Part shown: positions 21,222 through 29,313 of the stretch, piece by piece | How positions within the stretch are numbered: position 1 is the first letter of the stretch | How the letters are laid out: every line of letters starts with the position of its first letter | Assembly: GCA_016215605.1 (NCBI GenBank) | Contig: JACRJB010000025.1 | Span: 186,001-250,000, forward strand | Direction: 5' to 3' | From: Rhodopseudomonas palustris | GTDB taxonomy: Bacteria > Pseudomonadota > Alphaproteobacteria > Rhizobiales > Xanthobacteraceae | DNA: 64,000 nucleotides | Position numbers and translations under genes: made by a program | The notes under the pieces: model-generated | What the model was told of the DNA's origin: nothing | Database searches by the model: none | What the model saw: the letters and a program-made list of their open reading frames with translations, nothing else

Positions 21222-22373
21222 TTAAGACGAAGCGAGGTGCAGAATATCGTTGTAGGTCGCGAAAACCATCAACATCAGCACCAGCCCCAGCCCGATCCGG
21301 AAGCCCATTTCCTGCGCCCGCTCGGACAACGGACGACCACGGACCGCCTCGATCGCATAGAACATCAGGTGGCCGCCATCGAGCAGCGGTACCGGAAACA
21401 GGTTGAGCAGCCCGATCGAGATCGACAGCACCGCCGCCAGATGCAGCAGCGGCGTGAAGCCGATGGTCGCGACCTGCCCAGAGATCTGCGCGATTCGCAA
21501 CGGACCGCCGAGCTGGTCGGCCGCTTCCCGGCCGGCGAACAGGCCGCCGATATAAGAGAAGGTGCGATCGACGACGAACCAGGTCTCCTTGACGCCCATC
21601 CAGAGCGCGACCGCCGGGTTGACCCGCTCGGTCACCACCTCGTTGGCGGCGGTCGAGCGGCTGATTCCCAGCAGGCCGAGCCGCTGCACATTGCCGAACC
21701 GGTCCTTGATCTCGCGAAGCTGCGGGGTGGCTTTCAACTCAAGGGTTTCGGCGCCGCGCTTCACGGTGAACTTGAGCTCCCGGCCGGCCTCGCTGCCGAC
21801 GGTGCGCTGCATGTCCTGGAAATTGTGAATCGTGCTTCCGTCGATCGCGACGATGACGTCACCGGGCTTGAAGCCGGCGGTCTCGGCGGCGCTGCCCGGC
21901 TGGATGTTGTCGACCCGCGCCGAGGTGCTCGGCACCCCGAACACCGCGAACAGGAAGGTGAAGAGCACGATCGCCAGGATGAAATTGGCCAGCGGACCGG
22001 CCACCACGATCGCGGCGCGCGGCCCGACCTTCTTGTGGTGGAAGCTGACCGAGCGCTCCTCGGCGCTCATTTTCGACAGCGAATCGGACGACGGCGTGCT
22101 CGCCTCGCTGTCGTCGCCGAAGAACTTGACGTAGCCGCCGAGCGGGATCGCCGACAGCTTCCAGCGGGTGCCGTGGCGGTCGTTGAAGCCGGCGATCTCC
22201 GGGCCGAACCCGAGCGAGAACGTCAGCACCTTCACGCCATTCCAGCGCGCCACCAGAAAATGGCCGAGTTCGTGGAAGAACACCACAATCGTCAGCACGA
22301 ACAGAAACGGCACCACGTAACCCACGATTCCGTGGCTCAACGTGTTGAATCCGTTCATCAAAAGATCGGCCAT
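21222..22373 (-). CDS. rseP: RseP-type site-2 zinc metalloprotease
   Basis: A 383-residue intramembrane metalloprotease that cleaves membrane-embedded anti-sigma factors and leftover signal peptides. The zinc motif HELGH is at residues 34-38 in the first helix (VVFFHELGHFLVAR), and the third zinc ligand lies near the C-terminus in LLNLFPVPLLDGGHLMFY. One periplasmic PDZ domain is visible (VDNIQPGSAAETAGFKPGDV). It sits between dxr and bamA, as in most proteobacteria, linking it to envelope-stress control. Confidence 0.96.
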   Translation of the reverse strand: MADLLMNGFNTLSHGIVGYVVPFLFVLTIVVFFHELGHFLVARWNGVKVLTFSLGFGPEIAGFNDRHGTRWKLSAIPLGGYVKFFGDDSEASTPSSDSLSKMSAEERSVSFHHKKVGPRAAIVVAGPLANFILAIVLFTFLFAVFGVPSTSARVDNIQPGSAAETAGFKPGDVIVAIDGSTIHNFQDMQRTVGSEAGRELKFTVKRGAETLELKATPQLREIKDRFGNVQRLGLLGISRSTAANEVVTERVNPAVALWMGVKETWFVVDRTFSYIGGLFAGREAADQLGGPLRIAQISGQVATIGFTPLLHLAAVLSISIGLLNLFPVPLLDGGHLMFYAIEAVRGRPLSERAQEMGFRIGLGLVLMLMVFATYNDILHLASS

Positions 22374-22417
22374 CCCATTCCTCTCAAGCAGAACCGACGG
22401 CCCTGTTCCCGAAACCT

Positions 22418-23641
22418 CTAGGATGCCTTTGCGGCAATTTGAGGCAATAGGGTGGCAGCCATTTTTCGGGCGCTATGGTCAACGGCGATGGCGTCGTCGG
22501 CGCTGCCGAGCGGCGCCAGGTTGCCGGCCCGGATCCACTCGTTCAGGGTGTCCTCGACCAGCCGGGCGATCGCCCCGAACCGGATCTTCTGCGCGATGAA
22601 TGCCGCGACCGCAACTTCGTTCGCTGCATTGTAGACCGTGGTCGCGCCATGGCCGGTGCGCAGCGCGTCATAGGCCAGCCGCAGCCCGGGGAAACGCTCG
22701 AAGTCCGGCGCCTCGAAGGTCAGCTGGCCGATCTTGGCGAGGTCGAGCCTGGCGGCGCGGCCGACGATGCGGTCCGGCCAGCCGAGGCAATGCGCGATCG
22801 GGATCCGCATGTCCGGGGCGCCGAGCTGGGCGACCACCGAATGGTCGGCGAACTCGACCAGGCCGTGGACGATCGACTGCGGGTGCACCAGCACGTCGAT
22901 CTCGTCCGGCGACAGCGCGAACAGATACGACGCCTCGATCACCTCGAGGCCCTTGTTCATCATCGACGCCGAATCGATCGTGATCTTCTGGCCCATGCTC
23001 CAGTTCGGGTGCTTCAGCGCCTTTGCCAGCGTCGCCTGCTCGATATCGGCGGCGGCCCAGGTCCGGAACGGCCCGCCCGAGGCGGTGATGATCACCCGGG
23101 TCAGTTCGTGGCGGTTGCCGGACGCCAGCGCCTGGAACAGCGCATTGTGCTCCGAGTCGGCCGGCAGGATCCGGGCGCCCGCCTCAACCGCCCGCTTCAT
23201 GAAGAAGTCGCCGGCGCAGACAAGGCACTCCTTGTTGGCGAGCGCCACCGTGGTGCCGCGGTCGACCGCGGCCAGCGCCGGCTTGAGGCCGGCGGCACCC
23301 GAGATCGCCGCCATCACCCAGTCGGCCGGCCGCGCCGCGGCCTCGATCACCGCGCTCTCCCCGGCCCCGCAGGCGATGTCGGTGCCGGCGAGCGCCGCGC
23401 GCAATTCGCCGAGCCGGGCCGGATCGGCCACCGCGACGAATTTGGCGTTGAACTCGCGGGCGAGCTTGGCCAGCCCGGCGACGTTGGCGTTGCCGGTCAG
23501 CGCCTCGACCCGGTATTTCTCCGGCGCAGCGCGCACCAGATCCATCGTGCTGTCGCCGATCGAACCGGTGGCGCCGAGGACGCTGATGCTGCGCACGCCA
23601 TCATGGGCGGCGCCGTCGTTCTTCAGAGGGACTGCACTCAT
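22418..23641 (-). CDS. dxr: 1-deoxy-D-xylulose-5-phosphate reductoisomerase
   Basis: A 407-residue enzyme of the MEP isoprenoid pathway, converting DXP to MEP with NADPH. The nucleotide motif [13 protein letters not shown] is at residues 20-32. Metal and substrate blocks are [52 protein letters not shown] (given by its ends HPNWSMG and NKGLEVIEA) and [13 protein letters not shown]. The ATG at 23641 is chosen; the upstream extension is not conserved. It is four bases from the cdsA end, within the uppS-cdsA-dxr-rseP run. Confidence 0.97.
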   Translation of the reverse strand: MSAVPLKNDGAAHDGVRSISVLGATGSIGDSTMDLVRAAPEKYRVEALTGNANVAGLAKLAREFNAKFVAVADPARLGELRAALAGTDIACGAGESAVIEAAARPADWVMAAISGAAGLKPALAAVDRGTTVALANKECLVCAGDFFMKRAVEAGARILPADSEHNALFQALASGNRHELTRVIITASGGPFRTWAAADIEQATLAKALKHPNWSMGQKITIDSASMMNKGLEVIEASYLFALSPDEIDVLVHPQSIVHGLVEFADHSVVAQLGAPDMRIPIAHCLGWPDRIVGRAARLDLAKIGQLTFEAPDFERFPGLRLAYDALRTGHGATTVYNAANEVAVAAFIAQKIRFGAIARLVEDTLNEWIRAGNLAPLGSADDAIAVDHSARKMAATLLPQIAAKAS

Positions 23642-23645
23642 CGGA

Positions 23646-24503
23646 TCACCACACCATAAGACCGCGGCCAATACCATCCAGCGATCCACGCGTCAGCCCG
23701 ATCAGGGCAGCCACCGCCACCGCCGCGACATAGCCGTCGAGCCGGTCGAGCAGCCCGCCATGGCCGGGAATGATGTGGCTGGAATCCTTCACGCCGAACC
23801 GGCGTTTGACGGCGGATTCGAACAGATCGCCGAGTTGGGAAACAGTTGAAAGAACCACCGCAAGGATCAGCAGCGGCAAGGCTTTTCCGAATCCGGCCAG
23901 GGCGAAGCCGAGCGCCACCACCAGGCTGAGGACGAGGCCGCCGACGGCGCCCGCCCAAGTCTTTTTCGGGCTGACGCGGGGCCACAGCTTCGGACCGCCG
24001 ATGCTGCGGCCGGCGAAATAGCCGCCGATATCGGTGCCCCAGACAATGAGAAGAATCAGGATCAGGGCGGCGAAGCCGTGGTCCGGATCGAGCCGGACCA
24101 GGATCGAGGCGATCAGCGCGATCGCCGCATAGCCGAGCCCCGACGCGGTCCAGCGCCGCGGCTGATCGCCGAGCACCACCAGGCCACCGACGCCGAGCAC
24201 GGCCGCCAGCGCCGCCGGCCCGGGCTTGTCGAACATCAGCCCGATGCCGCACACCAGCAGCGTCAGGCAGCCGATCACCAGCACGCGGAAGTCGCGGGCG
24301 GCGCCGACGATCGACAACCATTCCAGAAACAGACCGATCGCCACCAGCGTCGCAAGCACCGCCCACGCCCAGCCGCCGAAGTAAGCGATGGCGATCGCGG
24401 CCGGCGCCAGCACCACGGCGGCGGCGACACGCAGCACGAAATTCCGGGAGCCCTGCTCGGCCGCCGGCGCTGGCGCCGCCTTGTCCTGGCTCACGCGTGT
24501 CAC
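23646..24503 (-). CDS. cdsA: Phosphatidate cytidylyltransferase CdsA
   Basis: A 285-residue polytopic membrane enzyme making CDP-diacylglycerol, the branch-point precursor of phospholipids. About eight hydrophobic helices are visible. The family signature is intact near the C-terminus: [11 protein letters not shown], then [12 protein letters not shown]. The start is GTG at 24503, overlapping the uppS stop by 4 bases (GTGA). It sits in the usual uppS-cdsA-dxr-rseP-bamA order. Confidence 0.96.
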   Translation of the reverse strand: MTRVSQDKAAPAPAAEQGSRNFVLRVAAAVVLAPAAIAIAYFGGWAWAVLATLVAIGLFLEWLSIVGAARDFRVLVIGCLTLLVCGIGLMFDKPGPAALAAVLGVGGLVVLGDQPRRWTASGLGYAAIALIASILVRLDPDHGFAALILILLIVWGTDIGGYFAGRSIGGPKLWPRVSPKKTWAGAVGGLVLSLVVALGFALAGFGKALPLLILAVVLSTVSQLGDLFESAVKRRFGVKDSSHIIPGHGGLLDRLDGYVAAVAVAALIGLTRGSLDGIGRGLMVW

Positions 24504-25258
24504 GATCCTGTTTTCGCGGCCAGACCGCCGAACCGGCGCTCGCGCCGGGCATATTCGGCGATCGCGCCTTCCAGCGCGGCCTTGTCGAAGTCCGGCCAGT
24601 GAATCGGCACGAACACCAGTTCACTGTACGCCGCCTGCCACATCAGGAAATTCGACAATCGTTGCTCTCCGCTGGTGCGGATGATCAGGTCGGGATCGGG
24701 GATGTCGGGGGCGTCGAGATAGCGCCCCAGCGTCTCGATATCGATCGTCGCCGGATCGCGCTTGCCCTCGGCGACCTCGCGCGCCAGCCGCTGCGCGGCA
24801 TTGGCGATCTCCTGCCGCGAGCCGTAGTTGAACGCGACCACCAGATTGAGCTTGGTGTTGTCGCGGGTCAGTTCCTGCGCTTCGTCGAGCATCGCGCACA
24901 GATCGCGGTCGAGCCGATCGCGTTCGCCGATCACCCGGACGCGGACGCCGTCGCGGTGCAGCGACGCCAGATCGTTGCGGATGAAGCGCCGCAGCAGGCC
25001 GAACAGGTCGCCGATCTCGCTTTTCGGGCGGGTCCAGTTTTCCGAGCTGAACGAGAAGATGGTCAGATACTGGATGCCGAGCTCGTTCGCCGCCCGGACG
25101 ACGCGGCGGAGCGCCTCGACGCCGCGGCGATGGCCCTCGGCCCGCGGCAGGCCGCGTGCGGCGGCCCAACGGCCGTTGCCGTCCATGATAATGGCGACAT
25201 GCGCCGGAATGGCGGGCGGATCCGATCGGTCAGTCGCGGTGGCGGCAGCTTTCGACAT
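24500..25258 (-). CDS. uppS: Undecaprenyl diphosphate synthase (isoprenyl transferase)
   Basis: A 252-residue cis-prenyltransferase making the C55 carrier lipid for peptidoglycan and O-antigen. The catalytic Asp is in [10 protein letters not shown] (D26), followed by [10 protein letters not shown]. The substrate-binding blocks [12 protein letters not shown] and [19 protein letters not shown] and the terminal [12 protein letters not shown] are all present. The first gene of the tightly packed uppS-cdsA-dxr-rseP block; it follows a 258-base gap after frr. Confidence 0.97.
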   Translation of the reverse strand: MSKAAATATDRSDPPAIPAHVAIIMDGNGRWAAARGLPRAEGHRRGVEALRRVVRAANELGIQYLTIFSFSSENWTRPKSEIGDLFGLLRRFIRNDLASLHRDGVRVRVIGERDRLDRDLCAMLDEAQELTRDNTKLNLVVAFNYGSRQEIANAAQRLAREVAEGKRDPATIDIETLGRYLDAPDIPDPDLIIRTSGEQRLSNFLMWQAAYSELVFVPIHWPDFDKAALEGAIAEYARRERRFGGLAAKTGS

Positions 25259-25484
25259 AGGTCAATTCCCGAAGCGTCATCCCGCGAAGAAGTACCCGTT
25301 CGCCGCCAGAAATTTTTCCAGATCAATAAGTTATGGCAGCGGTGATCACAAGACCCACGTCCGCCACGGTCGCACTAGGCCTGATTCTCTCATCATAGCG
25401 AATGCATTTTGCCGGGCTGTGATCGCCCGACGCAGGCTCCGGCCTCGCCGTCACCCTGCCCCGGCCGGTCGCAGGCGCGACCCC

Positions 25485-25505
25485 GGCGCCGCGCAAAGCG
25501 GCGCC
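25485..25505 (-). terminator. Stem-loop just after frr
   Basis: A perfect 8-base stem GGCGCCGC / GCGGCGCC with a 5-base loop lies 11 bases beyond the frr stop on the minus strand. No U-run follows, so it may be a weak terminator or a 3'-end stabiliser between frr and uppS. Confidence 0.4.
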
Positions 25506-25516
25506 GAGCGGAAAAC

Positions 25517-26080
25517 TTAGACGGTCAGGATTTCCTTTTCCTTGCCCGCGAGCAACTGATCGATCTCGGCGATCGCCGCATCGGTCACCTTCTGCACGTC
25601 CTGGTCCAGCCGCTTCTGATCATCCTCGGAGATCTCGTGAGCCTTCTCCAGCTTTTTGATCGTATCAAGGCCGTCGCGGCGGACGTGCCGGACCGCGACG
25701 CGGGCGGCTTCGGCGTATTTGTGCGCGACCTTCACCAGCTCCTTGCGGCGATCCGCATTGAGCTCGGGGATCCGGAGCCGCAGCACCTGCCCTTCGGTCG
25801 CCGGGCTGAGGCCGAGGTTGGAATCGACGATCGCCTTCTCGACGGCCTTGACCATCGACTTATCCCAGACCTGCACCGACAGCAGCCGCGGCTCGGGGAC
25901 CGAGACGGTGGCGAGCTGATTGAGCGGCATGTGCGTGCCGTAGGCGTCGACCTGAACCGGCTCCAGCATCGAGGCCGAGGCACGGCCGGTGCGCAGACCG
26001 TTGAGCTCGTGCTGCAGCGATTGCGACGCGCCCTGCATCCGGCGCTTCAATTCATTGATGTCGAACTTCTCGGACTGCAT
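25517..26080 (-). CDS. frr: Ribosome recycling factor
   Basis: A 187-residue factor that with EF-G splits post-termination ribosomes. The family start [13 protein letters not shown], the block [23 protein letters not shown] and the C-terminal helix [13 protein letters not shown] are intact. The start is ATG at 26080: an AAGGAG motif lies 8 bases upstream of it, whereas the GTG at 26089 overlaps that motif. It follows pyrH in the standard rpsB-tsf-pyrH-frr order. Confidence 0.97.
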   Translation of the reverse strand: MQSEKFDINELKRRMQGASQSLQHELNGLRTGRASASMLEPVQVDAYGTHMPLNQLATVSVPEPRLLSVQVWDKSMVKAVEKAIVDSNLGLSPATEGQVLRLRIPELNADRRKELVKVAHKYAEAARVAVRHVRRDGLDTIKKLEKAHEISEDDQKRLDQDVQKVTDAAIAEIDQLLAGKEKEILTV

Positions 26081-26143
26081 GCCAGTCACTCCTTCCAGAA
26101 TTCTGATCCGTCATTGCCACGGCGCCCTGCGACGCCAGGCGCA

Positions 26144-26860
26144 TCAACCAGCCACGACGGTGGCCCTGCCCGCGCCGCCCAGCACGGCGCCGATCGAACC
26201 CGGCTCGGCGATCGAGAAAACGATGATAGGCAGCGAGGTTTCGCGGGCAAGCGCGAAAGCCGTCGCATCCATGACCTTGTAGCCGCCGGCCAGCGCTTCC
26301 GAATGCGTCAGCTTCTCGAACCGCTTGGCGTTCGGATCGCGTTTCGGATCGGCGGTATAAACACCGTCGACATTGGTCGCCTTCAGCACGGCGCCGGCGT
26401 CGATCTCGGCGGCGCGCAGCACCGCGGTGGTGTCGGTGGTGAAATACGGATTGCCGGTGCCGCCGGCGAGCAGCGCGATGCCGCCTTGCGCGAGCGTCTC
26501 GAGCGCCGCGGCCCGAGTGTAGAGATCGCAGACTTCCGGCATCAGCAGCGCGGAGAACGTGCGGGCGGGCTGGCCGTGGCGGCGCAGTGCTTCGCCGAGC
26601 GCCAGGCAGTTCATCACCGTCGCCAGCATGCCCATGGTGTCGCCGGTCGGGCGCGACACGCCGCGCGCCGAGACTTCGACGCCGCGGAAGATGTTGCCGC
26701 CGCCGACCACCACCGCGATCTCGACGCCGAGATTGCGGGCCGCGATCAGGTCGCCGGCGACGCGGTCGATGGTGGGCTGATCGATGCCGTAGCTTTGGGG
26801 GCCGGCGAAATACTCGCCCGATAGTTTGACCACCACACGACGATAGATCGGCTCACCCAT
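26144..26860 (-). CDS. pyrH: Uridylate kinase
   Basis: A 238-residue bacterial UMP kinase of the amino-acid-kinase fold, converting UMP to UDP. Key blocks are [14 protein letters not shown] near the N-terminus, [11 protein letters not shown] (about residues 50-60), [18 protein letters not shown] and [13 protein letters not shown]. It lies between tsf and frr; an 84-base gap from tsf holds a 10-base GC stem. Confidence 0.97.
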   Translation of the reverse strand: MGEPIYRRVVVKLSGEYFAGPQSYGIDQPTIDRVAGDLIAARNLGVEIAVVVGGGNIFRGVEVSARGVSRPTGDTMGMLATVMNCLALGEALRRHGQPARTFSALLMPEVCDLYTRAAALETLAQGGIALLAGGTGNPYFTTDTTAVLRAAEIDAGAVLKATNVDGVYTADPKRDPNAKRFEKLTHSEALAGGYKVMDATAFALARETSLPIIVFSIAEPGSIGAVLGGAGRATVVAG

Positions 26861-26887
26861 GATGCTGTCGCGTCCCCGGTGGGTTCG

Positions 26888-26910
26888 CTCCCGGCCGGAT
26901 CGGCCGGGAG
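26888..26910 (-). other. GC-rich hairpin between tsf and pyrH
   Basis: A perfect 10-base stem CTCCCGGCCG / CGGCCGGGAG with a 3-base loop. There is no U-tract on the minus strand, so it is more likely an attenuating or RNA-stabilising hairpin than a full terminator. Confidence 0.4.
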
Positions 26911-26944
26911 TCCGTCTCGTGAAAAGCGATTACTTCTGGCCCAA

Positions 26945-27871
26945 TTACTTCTGACCGGAGGCCGCGGCGACTTCCGCCGCGAAGTCCGACGTCTGCTTCT
27001 CGATGCCTTCGCCGAGCGCGTAGCGGACGAAGCCGGTGATCTTGATCGGCGCGCCGACCTTGCCCTCGGCTTCCTTCACCGCCTGGCCGACGGCCTTGCC
27101 CTTCTCGTCGTGGATGTAGGCCTGCTCGAGCAGGCAGACTTCCTTGTAGTAGGTCTTCAGGCCGTTCTCGACGATCTTCTCGATCATGTTCTCCGGCTTG
27201 CCCTGCTGGCGATACTTGTCGGCCATCACTTCGCGCTCGCGGCGGACGACGTCCGGGTCGAGCCCGGCCGGATCCAGCGCCTGCGGGTTGGCGGCGGCGA
27301 CGTGCATCGCGAGCTGGCGGCCGAGCGCCGCGAGTTCGTCGGTCTTGCCAGTCGATTCCAGCGCGACGATCACGCCCATCTTGCCGGCGCCGTCGATCAC
27401 GGCACCATGGACGTAGCTTGCGACCACGCCCTGCGACACTTCCAGCGCGGCAGCGCGGCGCAGCGTCATGTTCTCGCCGATGGTGGCGATCGCGTCCGAG
27501 ATCGCGGCCGCGACCGTCGAGGAGCCGACCGGCGCCGCGTTGATCGCGTCGACGCTGGCGCCGACCTTGAGCGCGACCTGGGCGATCATCTTGACCAGGC
27601 CCTGGAACTGCTCGTTGCGCGCGACGAAGTCGGTCTCGGAATTGACCTCGACGACGACGCCCTTGGTGCCGTCGGTGAGCGCGCCGATCAGGCCTTCGGC
27701 GGCGACGCGGCCGGCCTTCTTGGCGGCCTTCGACAGGCCCTTCTTGCGCAGCCAGTCGATCGCGGCTTCCATGTTGCCGTCGTTCTCGTTCAGCGCCTGC
27801 TTGCAGTCCATCATGCCGACGCCGGTGGTCTCGCGCAGCTCCTTGACCATCGCTGCAGTAATCGTTGCCAT
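26945..27871 (-). CDS. tsf: Elongation factor Ts
   Basis: A 308-residue nucleotide-exchange factor for EF-Tu. The N-terminal UBA-like domain contains [21 protein letters not shown] with the expected spacing. The [10 protein letters not shown] motif that contacts EF-Tu is at about residues 80-89. The core domain and C-terminal module are full length. It is coupled to rpsB across a 125-base spacer holding a strong hairpin. Confidence 0.97.
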   Translation of the reverse strand: MATITAAMVKELRETTGVGMMDCKQALNENDGNMEAAIDWLRKKGLSKAAKKAGRVAAEGLIGALTDGTKGVVVEVNSETDFVARNEQFQGLVKMIAQVALKVGASVDAINAAPVGSSTVAAAISDAIATIGENMTLRRAAALEVSQGVVASYVHGAVIDGAGKMGVIVALESTGKTDELAALGRQLAMHVAAANPQALDPAGLDPDVVRREREVMADKYRQQGKPENMIEKIVENGLKTYYKEVCLLEQAYIHDEKGKAVGQAVKEAEGKVGAPIKITGFVRYALGEGIEKQTSDFAAEVAAASGQK

Positions 27872-27961
27872 GCTCGTAGTCCTTTGCCTGTCAGGGCGCG
27901 CTGCGCGGCTGAGGCGCGCGGCACGCGATCAGGAATGTCATTACAGATTCTGACGACGGAA

Positions 27962-27989
27962 CGTTGCGGCCGGATGTCCGGCCGCAACG
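27962..27989 (-). terminator. Strong hairpin in the rpsB-tsf spacer
   Basis: A perfect 13-base stem CGTTGCGGCCGGA / TCCGGCCGCAACG closes on a 2-base gap, 7 bases past the rpsB stop. Only a few U residues follow on the minus strand. This fits a partial terminator or attenuator that lowers tsf relative to rpsB, as known for rpsB-tsf in other bacteria. Confidence 0.55.
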
Positions 27990-27996
27990 GATCGCA

Positions 27997-28992
27997 TTAC
28001 TCCGCCTCGGCGACCAGACCCTTGGCCTGGGTGACCCAGCCGTCGGCCCGACCCGGCAGACCGACTTCTTCGCCGATCTGGTGCGCGGTGTCCGGGGTGA
28101 GCTCGGCCAGTTGCCAGTAGTGGAAGATGCCGAGGTCGTTGAACTTCTTCTCGATCGCACCGGACACGCCGGTGAGCTTCTTGAGGTCGTCCGGCGTGCC
28201 GCGCGGACCCGACAGGCCCTGGAAGCCGGTCGCCTGCGCGGCCGGCAGGTCTTCGCGCAGCGGACGCGACGCCGCGCCGATGTCGATGCCGGAATCGCCC
28301 TGGGCGCGCCCAATGCCGTCGATCACAGCGCGGGCGATCAGGTCGCAATACAGCGCGATGGCGCGGCCGGCGTCGTCATTGCCCGGCACCAGATAGGTGA
28401 TGCCCTTCGGATCGCAATTGGTATCGACGATCGCCGCCACCGGGATGCCGAGGCGCTGGGCTTCCTGGATCGCGATGTCTTCCTTGTTGGTGTCGATCAC
28501 GAAGATCAGGTCCGGCAGACCGCCCATGTCCTTGATGCCGCCGAGCGAGCGGTCGAGCTTGTCGCGCTCGCGCTGCAGCGTCAGCCGCTCCTTCTTGGTG
28601 TAGGCACTGGCGTCGCCCGAGTTCAGCACGTCGTCGAGATGACGCAGCCGCTTGATCGAGCCGGAGATCGTCTTCCAGTTGGTCAGCGTGCCGCCGAGCC
28701 AGCGCGAATTGACGAAGTACTGCGCCGAGCGCTTGGCGGCATCGGCGACGGCGTCCTGCGCCTGGCGCTTGGTGCCGACGAACAGCACGCGGCCGCCCTT
28801 GGCGACGGTGTCGCTGATCGCCTGCAGCGCGCGGTGCATCAACGGCACGGTCTGCGCGAGGTCGATGATGTGGATGTTGTTGCGGGCGCCGAAAATGTAC
28901 TCCGCCATTTTCGGATTCCAGCGGTGCGACTGGTGACCAAAGTGCACGCCAGCTTCGAGCAGCTGACGCATGGTGAATTCGGGAAGTGCCAT
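27997..28992 (-). CDS. rpsB: 30S ribosomal protein S2 with C-terminal extension
   Basis: A 331-residue S2 protein. The family core covers about residues 1-230 ([22 protein letters not shown] at its start, shown by [11 protein letters not shown], and [13 protein letters not shown]). It is roughly 80-90 residues longer than a typical S2. The extra C-terminal segment contains [20 protein letters not shown] and [17 protein letters not shown], which looks like a helix-hairpin-helix module of the type appended to other alphaproteobacterial proteins. It heads the rpsB-tsf-pyrH-frr run behind the promoter at 29119-29146. Confidence 0.96.
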   Translation of the reverse strand: MALPEFTMRQLLEAGVHFGHQSHRWNPKMAEYIFGARNNIHIIDLAQTVPLMHRALQAISDTVAKGGRVLFVGTKRQAQDAVADAAKRSAQYFVNSRWLGGTLTNWKTISGSIKRLRHLDDVLNSGDASAYTKKERLTLQRERDKLDRSLGGIKDMGGLPDLIFVIDTNKEDIAIQEAQRLGIPVAAIVDTNCDPKGITYLVPGNDDAGRAIALYCDLIARAVIDGIGRAQGDSGIDIGAASRPLREDLPAAQATGFQGLSGPRGTPDDLKKLTGVSGAIEKKFNDLGIFHYWQLAELTPDTAHQIGEEVGLPGRADGWVTQAKGLVAEAE

Positions 28993-29313
28993 AGGTTTAT
29001 TCTCCGGTTGGTCCTCCGGAAGCGTGTGAGCAACGAGCGTGGGGACAGGACAATCCTGCCTTCCGGCCCGGTGCCACCGGACGGCGATTAAGCCATGCTT
29101 CCGTGTGAGATGGCGCGGGTTATAGCCGGATTCCCCGATAACGCAAGGCGAACCGGCCGCTTCCGGCCCAGTCCGAGGCCGCGGCGCCGCCAGGCCCGCC
29201 CGGTCCGAAATCCGCCCAAGATGCTGCCGAAGCGGCGGCCCGGCAGATCGTGGCAGCTCCGCGCGCGGGGCATCGGGTCAAATCCCCTCCCCGCAACCGG
29301 ATGTTGCCCGGCC
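28993..29313. other. Intergenic region upstream of rpsB
   Basis: These 321 bases separate the end of the caspase-fold gene from rpsB (both leftward). They hold the rpsB promoter candidate at 29119-29146 and a leader of about 120 bases. The leader could carry S2 autoregulation, but no specific structure was resolved. Between 29150 and 29313 nothing else is recognised. Confidence 0.5.
29119..29146 (-). promoter_or_regulatory. Sigma-70 promoter candidate of rpsB-tsf
   Basis: On the minus strand TTGCGT (29141-29146) and TATAAC (29119-29124) are 16 bases apart. Both hexamers match the consensus well. It sits about 130 bases before the rpsB start and is the best promoter match seen in this gap. 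Confidence 0.55.
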
